Positions 1 to 12,456 of a stretch of 64,000 bases of DNA are shown here, piece by piece. The notes beneath the pieces were generated by a model. That model did not search any database, was not told the DNA's origin, and saw only the letters and a list, made by a program, of their open reading frames with translations. This stretch comes from Cryptomeria japonica (lineage: Eukaryota > Streptophyta > Pinopsida > Cupressales > Cupressaceae), in contig NC_081412.1 in NCBI RefSeq assembly GCF_030272615.1, positions 339,068,870 through 339,132,869 of the forward strand, read 5' to 3'. The stretch's first letter is position 1, and every line of letters begins with the position of its first letter. The position numbers and the translations under genes are program-made.

Positions 1-2150
1 CTGGAGGCGGTAGCATCAAAATTTGATTTTGACGCACATCGTGCTCTTAGAACCTTGTTTTGGAGCTTATGCCTCAAAATCTTTGGTTTCCAAGCAACGA
101 AATTGGTGTTTGGAGGCATAACAAGCTTTCAAGATGCAAGTCCCTATTCTAGAGTCTGTAATGTCAAAACTTTATTTTGATGCACATCGTGCTCTTAGAA
201 CCTCATTTCGGAGCGTGTGGCTTGAAAGTTCGAGTTTGAAAATATCAAAATCAATGTTTAAAGGGACAACAACGTTTCAAGACACAAGTCCCAATTCTCA
301 AGCTGATAGCATCAAAACACGATTTTGACAAAAACGGTGTTCTTAGAACCTCATTTTTGGAGCATAAAAATTAGTGTTTGGAGGGACAACAAGGTTTCAG
401 GACACAAGTCCCAATTCCAGAGTCGGTAGCGTCAAAATTCAATTTTGATGTACATCGTGCTCTTAAAACCTCATTTTGGAGCTTGTGCCTTGAAAGTCTT
501 GATTTTGGAACATAAAAATCAGTGTTTGGAGGCACAAAAAAGGTTTCAAGAAGCAACTCCCCAGTCCAGAGCATCAAAAGTCAGTGTTTGTAGCGTCAAA
601 ATTCCATTTTGATGCTTGTGTCTCGAAAGACCCAGTTTTGGAGCGTCAAAATCAATTATTCGAGGCATAACAAGCTTTCAAGATGCAAGCCCCGATTCTA
701 GAGCCAGTAGCATCAAAATTCAATTTTGATGCACATTGTGCTCTTAGAACCCTGTTTTAGAAATTGTGCCTCAAAAGCCCCAGTTTTGGAGCATTAAAAT
801 CGATGTTTGGAGGCACAACAAGGTTGCAAGATGCAAGTCCTGATTCTGGAGCCGGTAGCGTCAAAATTTGATTTTGATGCACATTGTGCTCTTAGAACCT
901 TGTTTTGGAGCTTAGGCCTCAAAATCTTCGGTTTCGAAACATAAAAATTGGTGTTTTGAGGGAGAACAAGCTTTCAAGACACAAGTCCCTATTTCAGAGC
1001 CTGTAGTGTCAAAATGTGATTGTGAGGCACATGATGCTCTTAGAACCTCATTTCGGAGCATGTGGCTTGAAAGTTCCAGTTTCAAAACATCAAAATCAAT
1101 GTTTAAAGGCACAACAAGGTTTCAAGACACAAGTCTCGATTCTCAAGTTGATAGCATCAAAACACGATTTTGACAAACATGGTATTCTTAGAACCTGATT
1201 TCAGAGGTTGTGCCTCAAAATCCTTGTTTTTGGATCATAAAAATTAGTGTTTGGAGGCACAACAAGGTTTCAAGGCACAAGTCCCAATTCCAGAGTCGGT
1301 AGCATCAAAATGCAATTTTGATGTACATCGTGCTCTTAAAACCTCATTACGGAGCTTGGGCCTTGAAAGCCGTGATTTTGGAACATCAAAATCAGCGTTT
1401 GGAGGTACAACAAGGTTTAAAAAAGCAAGTCCCTATTCTGGAGCCTGTAGCGTCAAAATTTCATTTTGATGCACATTATTCTTTTAGAAGCTCATTTCGG
1501 AGCTTGTGCCTCGAAAGACCCAATTTTTTAGCATCAAAATCAATTTTTGGAGGCACAACAAGGTATCAAGATGCAAGTCCCGATTGTAGAGTCAATACCA
1601 TCAAAATTTGATTTTGGCGCAGATCGTGCTCTTAGAACCTCATTTCGAAGCTTGTGCCTTGAAATCCCCAGTTTCGGAGTATCAAAATCAGTGTTTTGAC
1701 GCACAACAAGGTTTCAAGATGCAAGCCCTGATTCTAGAGCCAGCAACATCAAAATTCAATTTTGATTTACATTGTTCTCTTAGAACCCTATTTTAGAAAT
1801 TGTGCCTCAAAAGCCCCAGTTTTGGAGCATCAAAATCGATGTTTGGAGGCACAACAAGGTTTCAAGATGCAAGTCCTAATTGTGGAGCCCGTAGCGTCAA
1901 AATGCAATTTTGATGTCCATTGTGCTTTTAGAACCTCATTTCGGAGCTTGTGCCTTGGAAGCCCTAATTTTGGAATATCAAAATACTTCTTTTGAGGCAC
2001 AACAAGATTTCAAGAAGCAAGTCCCTATTCCGGAGCCTGTAGTGTCAAAATTATGTTTTAACACACATCATTCTCTTAGAAGCTCATTTCAGAGCTTGTG
2101 CCTCGAAAGACCCAGTTTTGGAGCATCAAAATCAATGTTTATAGGCACAA
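1..2150 (+). repeat. 148-bp satellite, forward block A1
   Basis: Tandem satellite of about 14 monomers with period near 148 bp, running in from beyond the left edge. Each monomer carries, in order, the box GTGCTCTTAGAACC, a GGAGCTTGTGCCTC-like segment, GAGCATCAAAATC, GGCACAACAAGGTTTCAAG, and a dyad of the form TCAAAATnnnATTTTGA at the monomer junction. Monomer types follow the higher-order order used through the window: m1 with GGAGCTTATGCC, m2 with GGAGCGTGTGGCT and CTCAAGCTGATAG, m3 with GACAAACATGGTGTTC. The part from about 960 to 1900 resembles 33290-34130. No gene is present; the open frames follow the repeat period. The block ends by switching orientation at about 2150, where GGCACAA joins AGAGCACAATG with a few bases of shared sequence. 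Confidence 0.93.
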
Positions 2151-5100
2151 GAGCACAATGTGCTTCAAAATCGTATTTTGACACTATCAGCTCTGGAATC
2201 GAGACTTGTGTCTTGAAACCTTGTTGTGCCTCCAAACACCAATTTTGATGTTTTGAAACTGGGGCGTTCAAGGTGCAAGCTTCGAAAGAAGGTTCTAAGA
2301 GAACGATGTGCATCAAAATCAAATTTTGATGCTACCAGTATGAGAATCGGGTTTTGCATCTTGAAACCATGATGTGCCTCCAAACAAAGATTTCTATGTT
2401 CCAAAATCAAGGCTTTCAAGCCACAAGCTCAGAAATGAGGTTCTAAGAGCACGATGTACATCAAAATTGCATTTTGACTCTACCGACTCTTGAATTGGGA
2501 CTTGTGTCTTGAAACCTTGTTCTGCCTCCAAACACTAATTTTTATGCTCCAAAAATGAGGCTTTTCAGGCACAACCTCCAAAATGACATTATAAGAACAC
2601 CATGTTTGTCAAAATTGTGTTTTGATGCTATTTTCTAGAGAATCGGGACTTGTGTCTTGAAACCTTGTTGTGCCTTTAAATATTGATTTTGATGTTTTGA
2701 AACTAGAGCTTTCGAGCCACATGCTCCGAAACGAGGTTCTAAGAACACGATGTGCATCAAAATCATGTTTTGATACTACAGGATCTGGAATAGGGACTTG
2801 CATCTTGTAAGCTTGTTATGCCTCCAAAAACCAATTTTGATGCTTCGAAACCGAAGATTTTGAGGCATAAGCTCCAAAACAAGGTTCTAAGAGCACGATG
2901 TGCATCAAAATCAATTTTTGATGCTATCGGCTCCAGAATCAGGACTTGCATCTTGAAACCTTGTTGTGCCTCCAAACATCGATTTTGATGCTCTAGAATC
3001 GGGGCTTGCATCTTGAAACCTTGTTGTGCCTCAAAACACTGATTTTGATGCTCTGAAACTGGTGCTTTCGAGGCACAAGCTTCAAAACGAGGTTCCAAGA
3101 GCACTAGAATCGAGACTTGAATCTTGAAACGTGGTTGTGCCTCCAAACATTAATTTTGATGCTCCAAAACTGCATCTTTCGAGGCACAAGCTTCAAAATG
3201 AGTTTCTAAGAGAACGATGTGCGTCAAAATGGAATTTTGACGCTACGGGCTCCAGAATAGGGACTTGCTTCTATAAAACTTGTTATGCCTCAAAACATTG
3301 ATTTTGATATTCCAAAATTAGGGCTTTCAAGGCACATGCTCTGAAATGAGGTTCTAAGAGCATGATGTTTATAAAAATTGCGTTTTGACGCTACCAGCTC
3401 TAGAATTGGGACTTGTGTCTTGAACCCTTGTTGTGCCTCCAAACACTAATTTTTATGCTCCAAAAAAGAGGTTTTTGAGGCACAACCTCTGAAATGAAGT
3501 TCTAAGAACACCATGTTTGTCAAAATCGTGTTTTAACGCTATCAGCTTGAGAATCGGGACTTGTGTCTTGAAACCTTGTTGTTTCTTTAAACATTGATTT
3601 TGATGTTTTTTAAATGCGAGCTTTCAAGCCACACGCTCTCAAACGATGTTCTAAGAGCACGATGTGCATCAAAATCACGTTTTGACACTACAGGCTCTGG
3701 AATAGGGACTTGGTCTTGAAAGCTTGTTGTACCTCTACACACCAATTTTGATGCTTCGAAACTGAAGATTTTGAGGCATAAGCTCCAAAACAAGGTTCTA
3801 AGAACACAATGTGCATCAAAATCAAATTTTGACGCTACCGGCTACAGAATCAGGACTTGCATCTTCAAACTTTGTTATGCCTCCAAACATCCATTTTAAT
3901 TGGGGCTTTTGAGACACAATTTATAACACAGGATTCTAAGAGCACAATGTGCATCAAAATTGAATTTGGATGCTACTGGTTCTAGAATCGGGGCTTGCAT
4001 CTTCATACCTTGTTGTGCTTCGAAACATTGATTTTGACGCTCCAAAACTGGGTCTTTCGAGACACAAGTTCCAAAATGAGCTTCTAAGATAATGATGTGC
4101 GTCAAAATGGAATTTTGACGCTTCGGAATAGGGACTTGCTTCTTGAAACCTTTTTGTGCCTCCAAATAGTGATTTTTATGTCTCAAAATCAGGGCTCTCA
4201 AGGCACAAGCTCCGAAATGAGGTTCAAATAGCACAATGTACATCAAAATTGCATTTTGACGCTACCGACTCTGGAATTGGGACTTGTGTCTTGAAACCTT
4301 GTTGTGCCTCCAAACACTAATTTTTATGCTGCAAAAATGAGGCTTTTGAGGCACAACCTCCGAAATGAGGTTCTAAGAACACGCTGTTTGTCAAAATCGT
4401 GTTTTGACGCTATCAGCTTGAGAATCGAGACTTCTATCTTGAAACCTTGTTGTGCCTTTAAACATTGATTTTGATGTTTTGAAAATGGAGCTTTGGAGCC
4501 ACACGCTCGGAAATGAGGTTCGAAGAGCATGATGTGCATCAAAATCACTTTTTGACACTACAGGCTCCGGAACGGGGACTTGCCTATTGAAAGCTTTTTG
4601 TGCCTCCAAACACCAATTTTGATGATTCGAAACCAAATATTTTGAGGCATAAGCTCAAAAACAAGGTTCTAAGAGCACGATGTGCCTAAAAATCAAATTT
4701 TGACGCTATCAGCTCAGGAATCAGGATTTGCATCTTGATCCCTTGTTGTGCCTCCAAACACTGATTTTGATGCTCCAAAACTAGGGCTTTTGAGGCACAA
4801 TTTCTAAAACAGGGTTCTAACAGAACAATTTAAATCAAAATTGAATCGGGACTTGCATCGGGACTTGCATCTTGAAACCTTGTTGTGCCTCCAAACACTA
4901 ATTTCGATGTTTCAAAATCGGGTCTTTTGATGCACAAGCTCCGTAAACGATGCTCTAAGAATACCATGTGCATCAAAATCACGTTTTTATGCTGCCGCCT
5001 CCGAAATCGCGACTTGCTTCTTGCAACCTTGTGCCTCCAAACACTAATTTTGATGCTCGTAAATAAGGTTCTAAGAGCACAATTTCCTTCAAAATCACAT

Positions 5101-6580
5101 TTTGACACTACCGGCTCTGGAATTGGGACTTGCAACTTGAAACCTTGTTGTGCCTCCAGACACCAATTTTGATGTTCTGAAACCGGGGTGTTCGAGCTGC
5201 AAGCTTCGAAACAAGGTTCTAAGAGAACGATGTGCATCAAAATTGAATTTTGATGCTACCAGCATGAGAATCGAGACGTGCATCTTGAAACCTTGTTGTG
5301 CCTCCAAACAATGATTTTGATGTTCCAAAATTAGGGTTTTCAAGGCACAAGCTCCAAAATGAGGTTCTAAGAGCACGATGTACATAAAAATTGCGTTTTG
5401 ATGCTAGCGACTCTAGAATTGGGACTTGTACCTTAAAACCATGTTGCGCCTCCAAACACTAATTTTTATGCTAAAAAAATGAGGCTTTTGAGGCACAACC
5501 TCCGAAATGAGGTTCTAAGAACACCATGTTTGTCAAAATCGTGTTTTGATGCTATCAGCTTGAGATTCGAGACTTGATGCATTTGACACTGATTTTGATG
5601 TTCCAAACTCGGGACTTTCAAGGCACAAGCTCTGAAATGAGGTTCTAATAGCACGATGTACATCAAAATTGCGTTTTGATGCTACCAACTCTGTAATTGG
5701 GACTTGTTTCTTGAAACATTGTTGTGCCTCCAAACACTAATTTTTATGCTCAAAAAATGAGGCTTTTGAGGGACAACCTCCGGAATGAGGTTTTAAGAAC
5801 ACCATGTTTGTCAAAATCATGTTTTGACGCTATCAGCTTGAGAATCGGGACTTGTGTCTTAAAAACCTTGTGCCTCCAAACACTAATTTTTATGCTCCAA
5901 AAATGAGGCTTTTGAGGCACAACCTCCGAAATGAGGTTTTAAGAACACCATGTTTGTCAAAATCATGTTTTGACGCTATCAGCTTGAGAATCGGGACTTG
6001 TGTCTTAAAAATCTTGTGCCTCCAAACACTAATTTTTATGCTCCAAAAATGAGGCTTTTGAGGCACAACCTCAGAAATGAGGTTCTAAGAACACCATGTT
6101 TGTCAAAATCATGTTTTGATGCTATCAGCTTGAGAATCGGGACTTGTGTCTTGAATCCTTGTTGTGCCTTTAAACATTGATTTTGATGATTTGAAACTGG
6201 AACTTTCGAGCCATACGTTCCAAAACAAGGTTCTAAGAGCACGATGTGTATCAAAATCACGTTTTGAGAATACAGGCTCCGGAATAGGGACTTGTATCTT
6301 AAAAGCTTGTTGTGCCTCCAAACACCAATTTTGATGCTTCGAAACCGAAGATTTTGAGGCGTAAGCTCCAAAACAAGGTTCTAAGAGCATAGTGTGCATC
6401 AAAATCAAATTTTGACGCTACCGGCTCTAGAAACACGACTTGCATCTTGAAACCTTGTTTCGCCTCCAAACATTGATTTTGATACTCCAAAACTGGGGTT
6501 TTTGAGGCACAATTTCTAAAACAGGGTTCTAAGAGCACAATGTGCATCAAAATTGAATTTTGATGCTACTAGCTCTAGAA
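2151..6580 (-). repeat. 148-bp satellite, reverse block B1 (first part)
   Basis: The same satellite in reverse orientation, seen as GGTTCTAAGAGCACGATGTGCATC, CTTGAAACCTTGTTGTGCC and related boxes. About 30 monomers lie here. The beginning (about 2160-2440) and 4890-5460 contain the rarer monomer types (m8 to m10), recognisable by the shortened CAACCTTGTGCCTCC spacer and by GTGCAAGCTTCGAAA. The segments 3896-4246 and 5095-5455 have inverted relatives at 59936-60265 and 63480-63837. A run of near-identical hybrid monomers lies at 5724-6163. The block is interrupted within a monomer at 6580 by non-satellite DNA. No gene is supported. Confidence 0.93.
5724..6163 (-). repeat. Three near-identical 146-bp hybrid monomers
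   Basis: Three successive monomers start at the GTGCCTCC boxes at 5724, 5870 and 6016, so the first two are exactly 146 bp; the third is 148 bp. They differ from each other at only a handful of bases, whereas neighbouring monomers differ widely. Each joins the start of an m3 monomer (AACACCATGTTTGTC in this orientation) to the end of an m2 monomer (CTATCAGCTTGAGAATCGGG). The usual CTTGAAACCTTGTTGTGCC is shortened to CTTAAAAACCTTGTGCC at the fusion. The simplest reading is an unequal crossover in the shared CTTGTGCC sequence, followed by recent amplification of the hybrid alone. Confidence 0.85.
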
Positions 6581-7106
6581 CCACACTGGGACTTCAATTA
6601 CACCTCCAACTTAGGCTTTAATGGCTAATTGGAGTCTTAGGAAAAGACTTGCATGTCAACTGTGGCTCCTTGATTTTTAGCTCTTAATTTAGATAGTTTT
6701 ATTTCCTAGAAAGTAGGGCAAGAAACTCTATAAATTGAGGAGTTTGATTCATTTTTAAGAGTCCAAAAATTGATGATTTGAGGCCCACTTAGAGATTTTA
6801 GATTATTTTTTGCAGATTGTTATGAACTAGATTATTTTTGTGATACATTATTTGAAATTAATACAAGAAAAAACTTATAGATTTCCTGATCTATGCATGT
6901 GTGCTATTAATTTGTTCTTTGCAGTCTGGTAATGTCTATTGTTTGAAATCAACAACTTGCCCAGGTCTTATGTTTATTGTTTTATGAATCATACTGCGCA
7001 TGTAAGTGGTGTATGAGAATTACTGGGATAAACGATATTGTGATGATATTCTTTCCATGAATTTGTGAGGTTGCTAACTTTGTAGGTTTATTGGAGGTCC
7101 ATTATT
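6581..7106. other. AT-rich non-satellite insertion, LTR-like
   Basis: About 526 bp of unique sequence interrupt one monomer. The left flank ends at CTCTAGAA and the right flank resumes at GAATGCTGGGGCTTGC, so the monomer is continuous in phase across the insert, as expected of a clean insertion. A short imperfect flanking duplication (TAGAA at 6576-6580, TTGAA at 7105-7109) is possible. The insert has a TATAAAT box and AT-rich downstream sequence resembling the promoter region of a plant LTR, possibly Ty3-type. I cannot find convincing TG...CA ends, a primer binding site or a protein frame. It may be a decayed solo LTR or another small element. Classification is uncertain. Confidence 0.5.
6729..6735 (+). 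promoter_or_regulatory. TATA-box-like motif in the 6.6-kb insertion
   Basis: TATAAAT within ACTCTATAAATTGAGGAG, about 150 bp into the insertion and followed by AT-rich sequence. This matches the usual position of a core promoter in a short plant LTR. It is only a motif match, and no transcript start can be inferred from sequence alone. Confidence 0.35.
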
Positions 7107-10100
7107 GAATGCTGGGGCTTGCATCTTGAATGCTTGTTGTGCCTCGAAACATTGATTTTGACGCTGATTTTGATGTTCCAAAATCAAGGCTTTCAAGGCA
7201 CAAGCTCCATAATGAGGTTCTAAGAGCACAGTGTACATCAAAATTGCATTTTGATGCTACCGACTCTGGAATTGCGACTTGTGCCTTGAAACCTTGTTGT
7301 GCCTCCAAACACTAATTTTTATGCTCCAAAAACGAGGATTTTGAGACACAACCTCCGAAATCAGGTTCTAAGAACACCATGTTTGTCAAAATCGTGTTTT
7401 GATACTATCAGCTTGAGAATCGGGACTTGTGTCTTGAAACCTTGTTGTGCCTTTAAACATTGATTTTGATGTTTTGAAACTAGAGCTTTCGAGCCACATG
7501 CTTTGAAACGAGGTTCTAAGAGCATGATGTGCATCAAAATCATGTTTTGAAACTACAGGCTCCGAAATAGGGACTTGGGTCTTTAAAGCTTGTTCTGCCT
7601 CCAAACACCAATTTTTATGTTTCAAAATCGAAGATTTTCAGGCATAATCTCCAAAACAAGGTTCTAAGAGCACAATGTGTGTCAAAATCAAATTTTGACA
7701 CAACCAGCTCCAGAATCATGACTTGCATGTTGAAACCGTGTTGTGCCTCCAAACATCTATTTTGATGCTCCAAAACTGGGGCTTTTGAGGCGCAATTAGT
7801 AAAGCAGGGTTCTAAGAGCACAATGTGGATAAAAATTGAATTTTGATGCTACTGGCTCTAGAATCGGGGCTTGCATCTTGAATGCTTGTTGTGCCTCGAA
7901 ACATTGATTTTGACACTCCAAAACTGGGTCTTTCGAGACACAAGTTCCGAAATGAGCTTCTAAGAAAATGATGTGCGTCAAAATGGAATTTTGACGCTAC
8001 AGATTCCGGAATAGGGAGTTGCTTCTTGAAACCTTGTTGTGCCTCCAAACATTGATTTTAATGGTACAAAATCAGGGTTTTCAAGGCACAAGCTCCGAAA
8101 TGTTCTAAGAGCACGATGTACATCAAAATTGTGTTTTCACGCTACCGACTCTAGAATTGGGACTTGTGTCTTGAAACCTTGTCGTGCCTCCAAACAATAA
8201 TTTTTATTCTCCAAAAATGAAGCTTCTGAGGCACAAACTCCGAAATGAGGTTGTAAGAACACCATGTTTGTCAAAATTGTGTTTTGACGCTATCAGCTTG
8301 AGAATAGGGACTTGTGTCTTGAAAACTTGTTGTGCCTTTAAACATTGATTTTGATGTTTTGAAAATGGAGCTTTGGAGCCACACGGTTCGAAACGAGGTT
8401 CGAAGAGCATGATGTGCATCAAAATCACGTTTTGACAATAAAGGCTCCATAATAGGGACATGCATCTTGAAATCTTGTTGTGCCTCCAAACACCAATTTT
8501 GATGCTTCGTAATTGAAGATTTTGAGGCATAAGCTCCAAAACAAGGTTTTAAGAGCACGATATGCTTCAAAATGAAATCTTGATGATACCGGCTCTAGAA
8601 TCAGGACTTGCATCTTCAAATGTTGTTATGCCTCTAAACATCGATTTTGATGCACAAAACCTAGGGCTTTTGAGGCACAAATTATAAGACAGGGTTCTAA
8701 GAGCACGATGTGCATCAATATTCAATTTTGATGCTACTGGCTCTAGAATTAGGGCTTACATCTTGAAACCTTGTTGTGCCTCAAAACATTGATTTTGATG
8801 CTCTGAAACTGAGGCTTTCGACGCACAAGCTTCGAAATGAGTTTCTAAGAGCACGATGTGCGCCACAATTAGATTTTAACGCTAGAGGATCCGGAATAGG
8901 GACTTGCTTCTTGATACCTTGTTGTGCCTCCAAACATTGATTTTTATGTTCCAAAATCAATGCTTTCAAGGCACAAGCTCTGAAATGAGGTTCTAAGAGC
9001 ACGGTGTACATCAAAATTGCATTTTGACGCTACCGACTTTGGAATTGGGACTTGTGTCTTGAAACCTTGTCGTGCCTCCAAACACTAATTTTTATGCTCC
9101 AAAAAGGAGGCTTTTGAGGCACAACCTCCAAAATGAGGTTCTAAGAACACCATATTTGTCAAAACCGTGTTTTGATGCTATCAGCTTGAGAATCGGGACT
9201 TGTGTCTTGAAACCTTGTTGTGCCTTTAAACAATGATTTTGATGTTTTGAAACTAGAGATTTCGAGCCACACACTCTGAAACAAGGTTCTAAGAGCACGA
9301 TATGCATGTAAATCACGTTTTGACACTACAGGCTCCGGAATAGGGACTTGTATCTTGAAAGCTTGTTGTGCCTCCAAACACCAATTTTGATGCTCCAAAA
9401 CCAGATACTTTGAGACATAAGCTCCAAATTAAGGTTCTAAGAGCACGATGTGCGTCAAAATCAAATTTTGACTCTACCGGCTCTAGAATCAAGATTTGCA
9501 TCTTGAAATCTTGTTGTGCCTCCAAACATCGATTTTGATGCTCCAAAACTAGGGCTTTTGACGCACAATTTCTATAATAGGGTTCTAAGGGCACAATGTG
9601 CATCAAAATTGAATTTTGATGCTACTGGCTCTAGAATCAAGGCTTGCATCTTGAAACCTTGTTGTGTGCCTCCAACCACTGATTTTTTTCTTCCAAAACC
9701 AGGACTTTCAAGGCACAAGCTCCGAAATGAGGTTCTAAGAGCACGATGTACATCAAAATTGCATTTTGATGCTACCGACTCTAGAATTGGGACTTGTTTC
9801 TTGAAACCTTGTTGTGCCTCCAAACACTGACTTTGATGTTCCAAAATCAGGGCTTTCAAGGCACAAGCTTCGAAATGAGGTTCTAAGAGCACAATGTACA
9901 TCAAAATTGTATTTTGATGCTACTGACTCTGGAATTGGGACTTGTGTCTTGAAACCTCGTTGTGTCTCTAAGCACTAATTTTTATGCTCCAAAAATGAGG
10001 TTTTTGAGGCATAACATCTGAAATGAGGTTCTAAGAACACCATCTTTGTCAAAATCATTTTTTGATGCTATCAGCTTTAGAATCGGGACTTTTGTCTAGA

Positions 10101-11255
10101 AACCTTGTTGTGCCTTCAAACATTGATTTTGATGCTCCAAAATTGGGTCTTTCGAGGCACAAGCTCCGAAATGAGCTTCTAAGAGAATAATATGCGTCAA
10201 AATGGAATTTTGATGATAGAGACTTCGGAATAGGGACTTGCTTCTTGAAACCTTGTTGTGTGCCTCCAAACACTGATTTTTTTGTTCCAAAACCAGGCTT
10301 TCAAGGCACAAGCTCTGAAATGAGGTTCTAAGAGCACGATGTACATCAAAATTGCGTTTTGACACTATCGACTTTAGAATTGGGACTTTTTTTGAGGCAT
10401 AATCTCCAAAACAAGGTTCTAAAGCATGATGTGCGTCTAAATCAAATTTTGACGCTACCGGCTCCAGAGTAGGGACTTGCTTCTTGAAACCTTGTTGTGC
10501 CTCCAAACATTGACTTTGATGTTCCAAAATCAGGGCTTTCAATGCTTGCTTTGAAATGAGGTTTTAAGAGCACGATGTACATCTAAATTGCATTTTGACG
10601 CTACTGACTCTGGAATTGGGACTTGTGCCTTGAAACCTTGTTGTGCCTCCAAACACTAATTTTTATGCTTTAAAAATGAGGCTTTTGAGGCACAACCTCC
10701 GAAATGAGGTTCTAAGAATACCATGTTTGTCAAAATCATGTTTTGACTCTATCAGCTTGAGAATCGAGACTTGTGTCTTGAAACCTTGTTGTGCATTTAA
10801 ATATTGATTTTGATGTTTTGAAACTGGAGCTTTCGAGCCACACGCTCCGAAACGAGGTTCTAAGAGCATCATGTGCATCAAAATCACGTTTTGACAATAC
10901 AGGCTCCAGAATTCTTGAAAGCTTGTTGTGCCTCCAAACACCAATTTTGATGCTACGAAACCAAATATTTTTAGGCATAAGCTCCAAAACAAGGTTCTAA
11001 GAGCACGATGTGTGTCAAAATCAAATTTTGACACTACCAGCTCTAGAATTAGGACTTGCATCTTGAAACCTTGTTGTGCCTGCAAACATCAATTTTGATG
11101 CTCCAAAACTGGGGCTTTTGAGGTACAATTTCTAAAACAGGGTTCTACGGGCACAATGTGCATCAAAATTCTATTTTGATGCTAATGGCTCTAGAGTTGA
11201 GTCTTGTATCTTGAAACCTTGTTGGCCAAAAAACACTGATTTTGATGCTCCGAAA
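7107..11255 (-). repeat. 148-bp satellite, reverse block B1 (second part)
   Basis: About 28 reverse-oriented monomers. The m2-tail marker CAGCTTGAGA occurs at about 7419, 8294 and 9182. The last two are 888 bp apart, exactly six monomers, which shows a six-mer form of the higher-order unit. The region 7796-8640 has an inverted relative at 58200-59051, sharing the unusual m2 variant with GGAGCTTTGGAGCCACACG. The last monomer is interrupted at GATGCTCCGAAA, immediately before the retrotransposon LTR begins. Confidence 0.93.
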
Positions 11256-12406
11256 TGTTGGCATTTTTTATGTTTATGTTGTGATTGTCATTGATGGACA
11301 CACACTTGTATTGAGATCCCCGTTATATGTATGAGCTAGAGCTCAACCGGTATTTGTTCCAACTGGTATGTTGTATTCTAGTCTTTAGACTATTGATTTT
11401 GTAGAATGTGTTTCCCAGTCTAAAGCAGCATGATGACCCCAAGCGGTTCGTAGATCTCAACCGGTACAAGGGAGCAAAGTGGCATAACACATTCTTACCA
11501 GTCTTCATTTTTGCCAAACCGGCAACCTGTATTTTGTATGAACCGGTAATACTCTGTGATGAGTTACCAATCCACCGATTGATTGACGGTGTCGACACAC
11601 TACCGGTGGTTTTTGTGTTGTGTTACTGAGTATGTCTAGATTCATTGAACCAAGGAAATTGTAATGTAATCCTATTGGACCGACATGAAATCAGATTCCT
11701 TTAAAAGGACATCATGTCTAGGGTTTTGAGTTGTTGTAACTGTTACTGAAAGGGTTTATGTTGTGGCTAGGGTTTAAGGTGGTAGTTGAGTTGTTGTAAG
11801 AACGATCTTATCCGAGAAGATCGAGTTGTAAACAGAAAGAGATAGAGAAGACTGAAGTAATGTCGGAATGCATTAGCAGTGAGTTGTACTGGATCTAACC
11901 AAGCAGTCTATGCTATAAGATAGATCAAACACTTGTTGATTACTCACATCTTTGACAAGTATGTAGCCCTTAACCGGGTAGGCCTCAAAGCCTTTCTAAA
12001 ATCCTCTAACAAGGTGGTTCACTTCTGTGAATCTAACTAACAAGGTAGTCTTTAATCGGACTTATCTCCTAATAGAGATTGAGATTCCTAACAGGATCTA
12101 TTCTGATGAAGAACATTGTAAGACCTTAACCGGTCTCACCTTAACCGATCTGGTTTCTATTCTATAGATAGTGACTTGTGAGTTCCATCTCACTGTGGTT
12201 TTTCCCAGTTGGGTTTCCACATCAAATATCTTGTGTTATGGTTGTATTGCTTTTGTGGGTGAATGCTTTATTCGCATTTTGGTTTGTATGTGTGATAACC
12301 GATCTATCTGTTAGACTGTTTTACCGGTTTATCTTCAGACTGTGTAAGTGTTTAAGTACAGAGATTTTTGGCATACTAATTCACCCCCCCCTCTTAGTAT
12401 TCATCA
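11256..12406 (+). mobile_element. 5' LTR of the copia-type element
   Basis: A sequence of 1,151 bp begins TGTTGGCATTTTTTATG directly after satellite DNA and ends CTTAGTATTCATCA directly before the primer binding site, giving the expected TG...CA ends. It contains a TATA-like TTTAAAAGG near 11700, several ACCGGT or AACCGG repeats, and a C-rich run just before the 3' end (TTCACCCCCCCC), a feature often seen at the end of plant copia LTRs. There is no second LTR in the window, so age by LTR divergence cannot be estimated. Short frames inside it look fortuitous. Confidence 0.85.
11700..11708 (+). promoter_or_regulatory. TATA-like core promoter motif in the LTR
   Basis: TTTAAAAGG lies about 445 bp into the LTR, preceded by CAGATTCC and followed by GACATCATG. 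Its place in the LTR suits the U3/R boundary, but this is a motif-level call only. Confidence 0.4.
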
Positions 12407-12408
12407 AT

Positions 12409-12420
12409 TGGTATCAGAGC
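12409..12420 (+). promoter_or_regulatory. Primer binding site (initiator tRNA-Met)
   Basis: TGGTATCAGAGC lies two bases after the LTR end and is complementary to the 3' end of plant initiator methionine tRNA. This is the standard minus-strand priming site of plant Ty1/copia elements. The match spans the full 12-nt core. It fixes both the LTR end at 12406 and the strand of the element. Confidence 0.93.
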
Positions 12421-12456
12421 CTACCTTTCTACAAGTTTAACCACTTGGAAAGAGAT

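Noticed and set aside
11323-11629. Short frames on both strands inside the 5' LTR
   Set aside because: They are short, overlap on opposite strands and lie in LTR sequence; no domain is recognisable.
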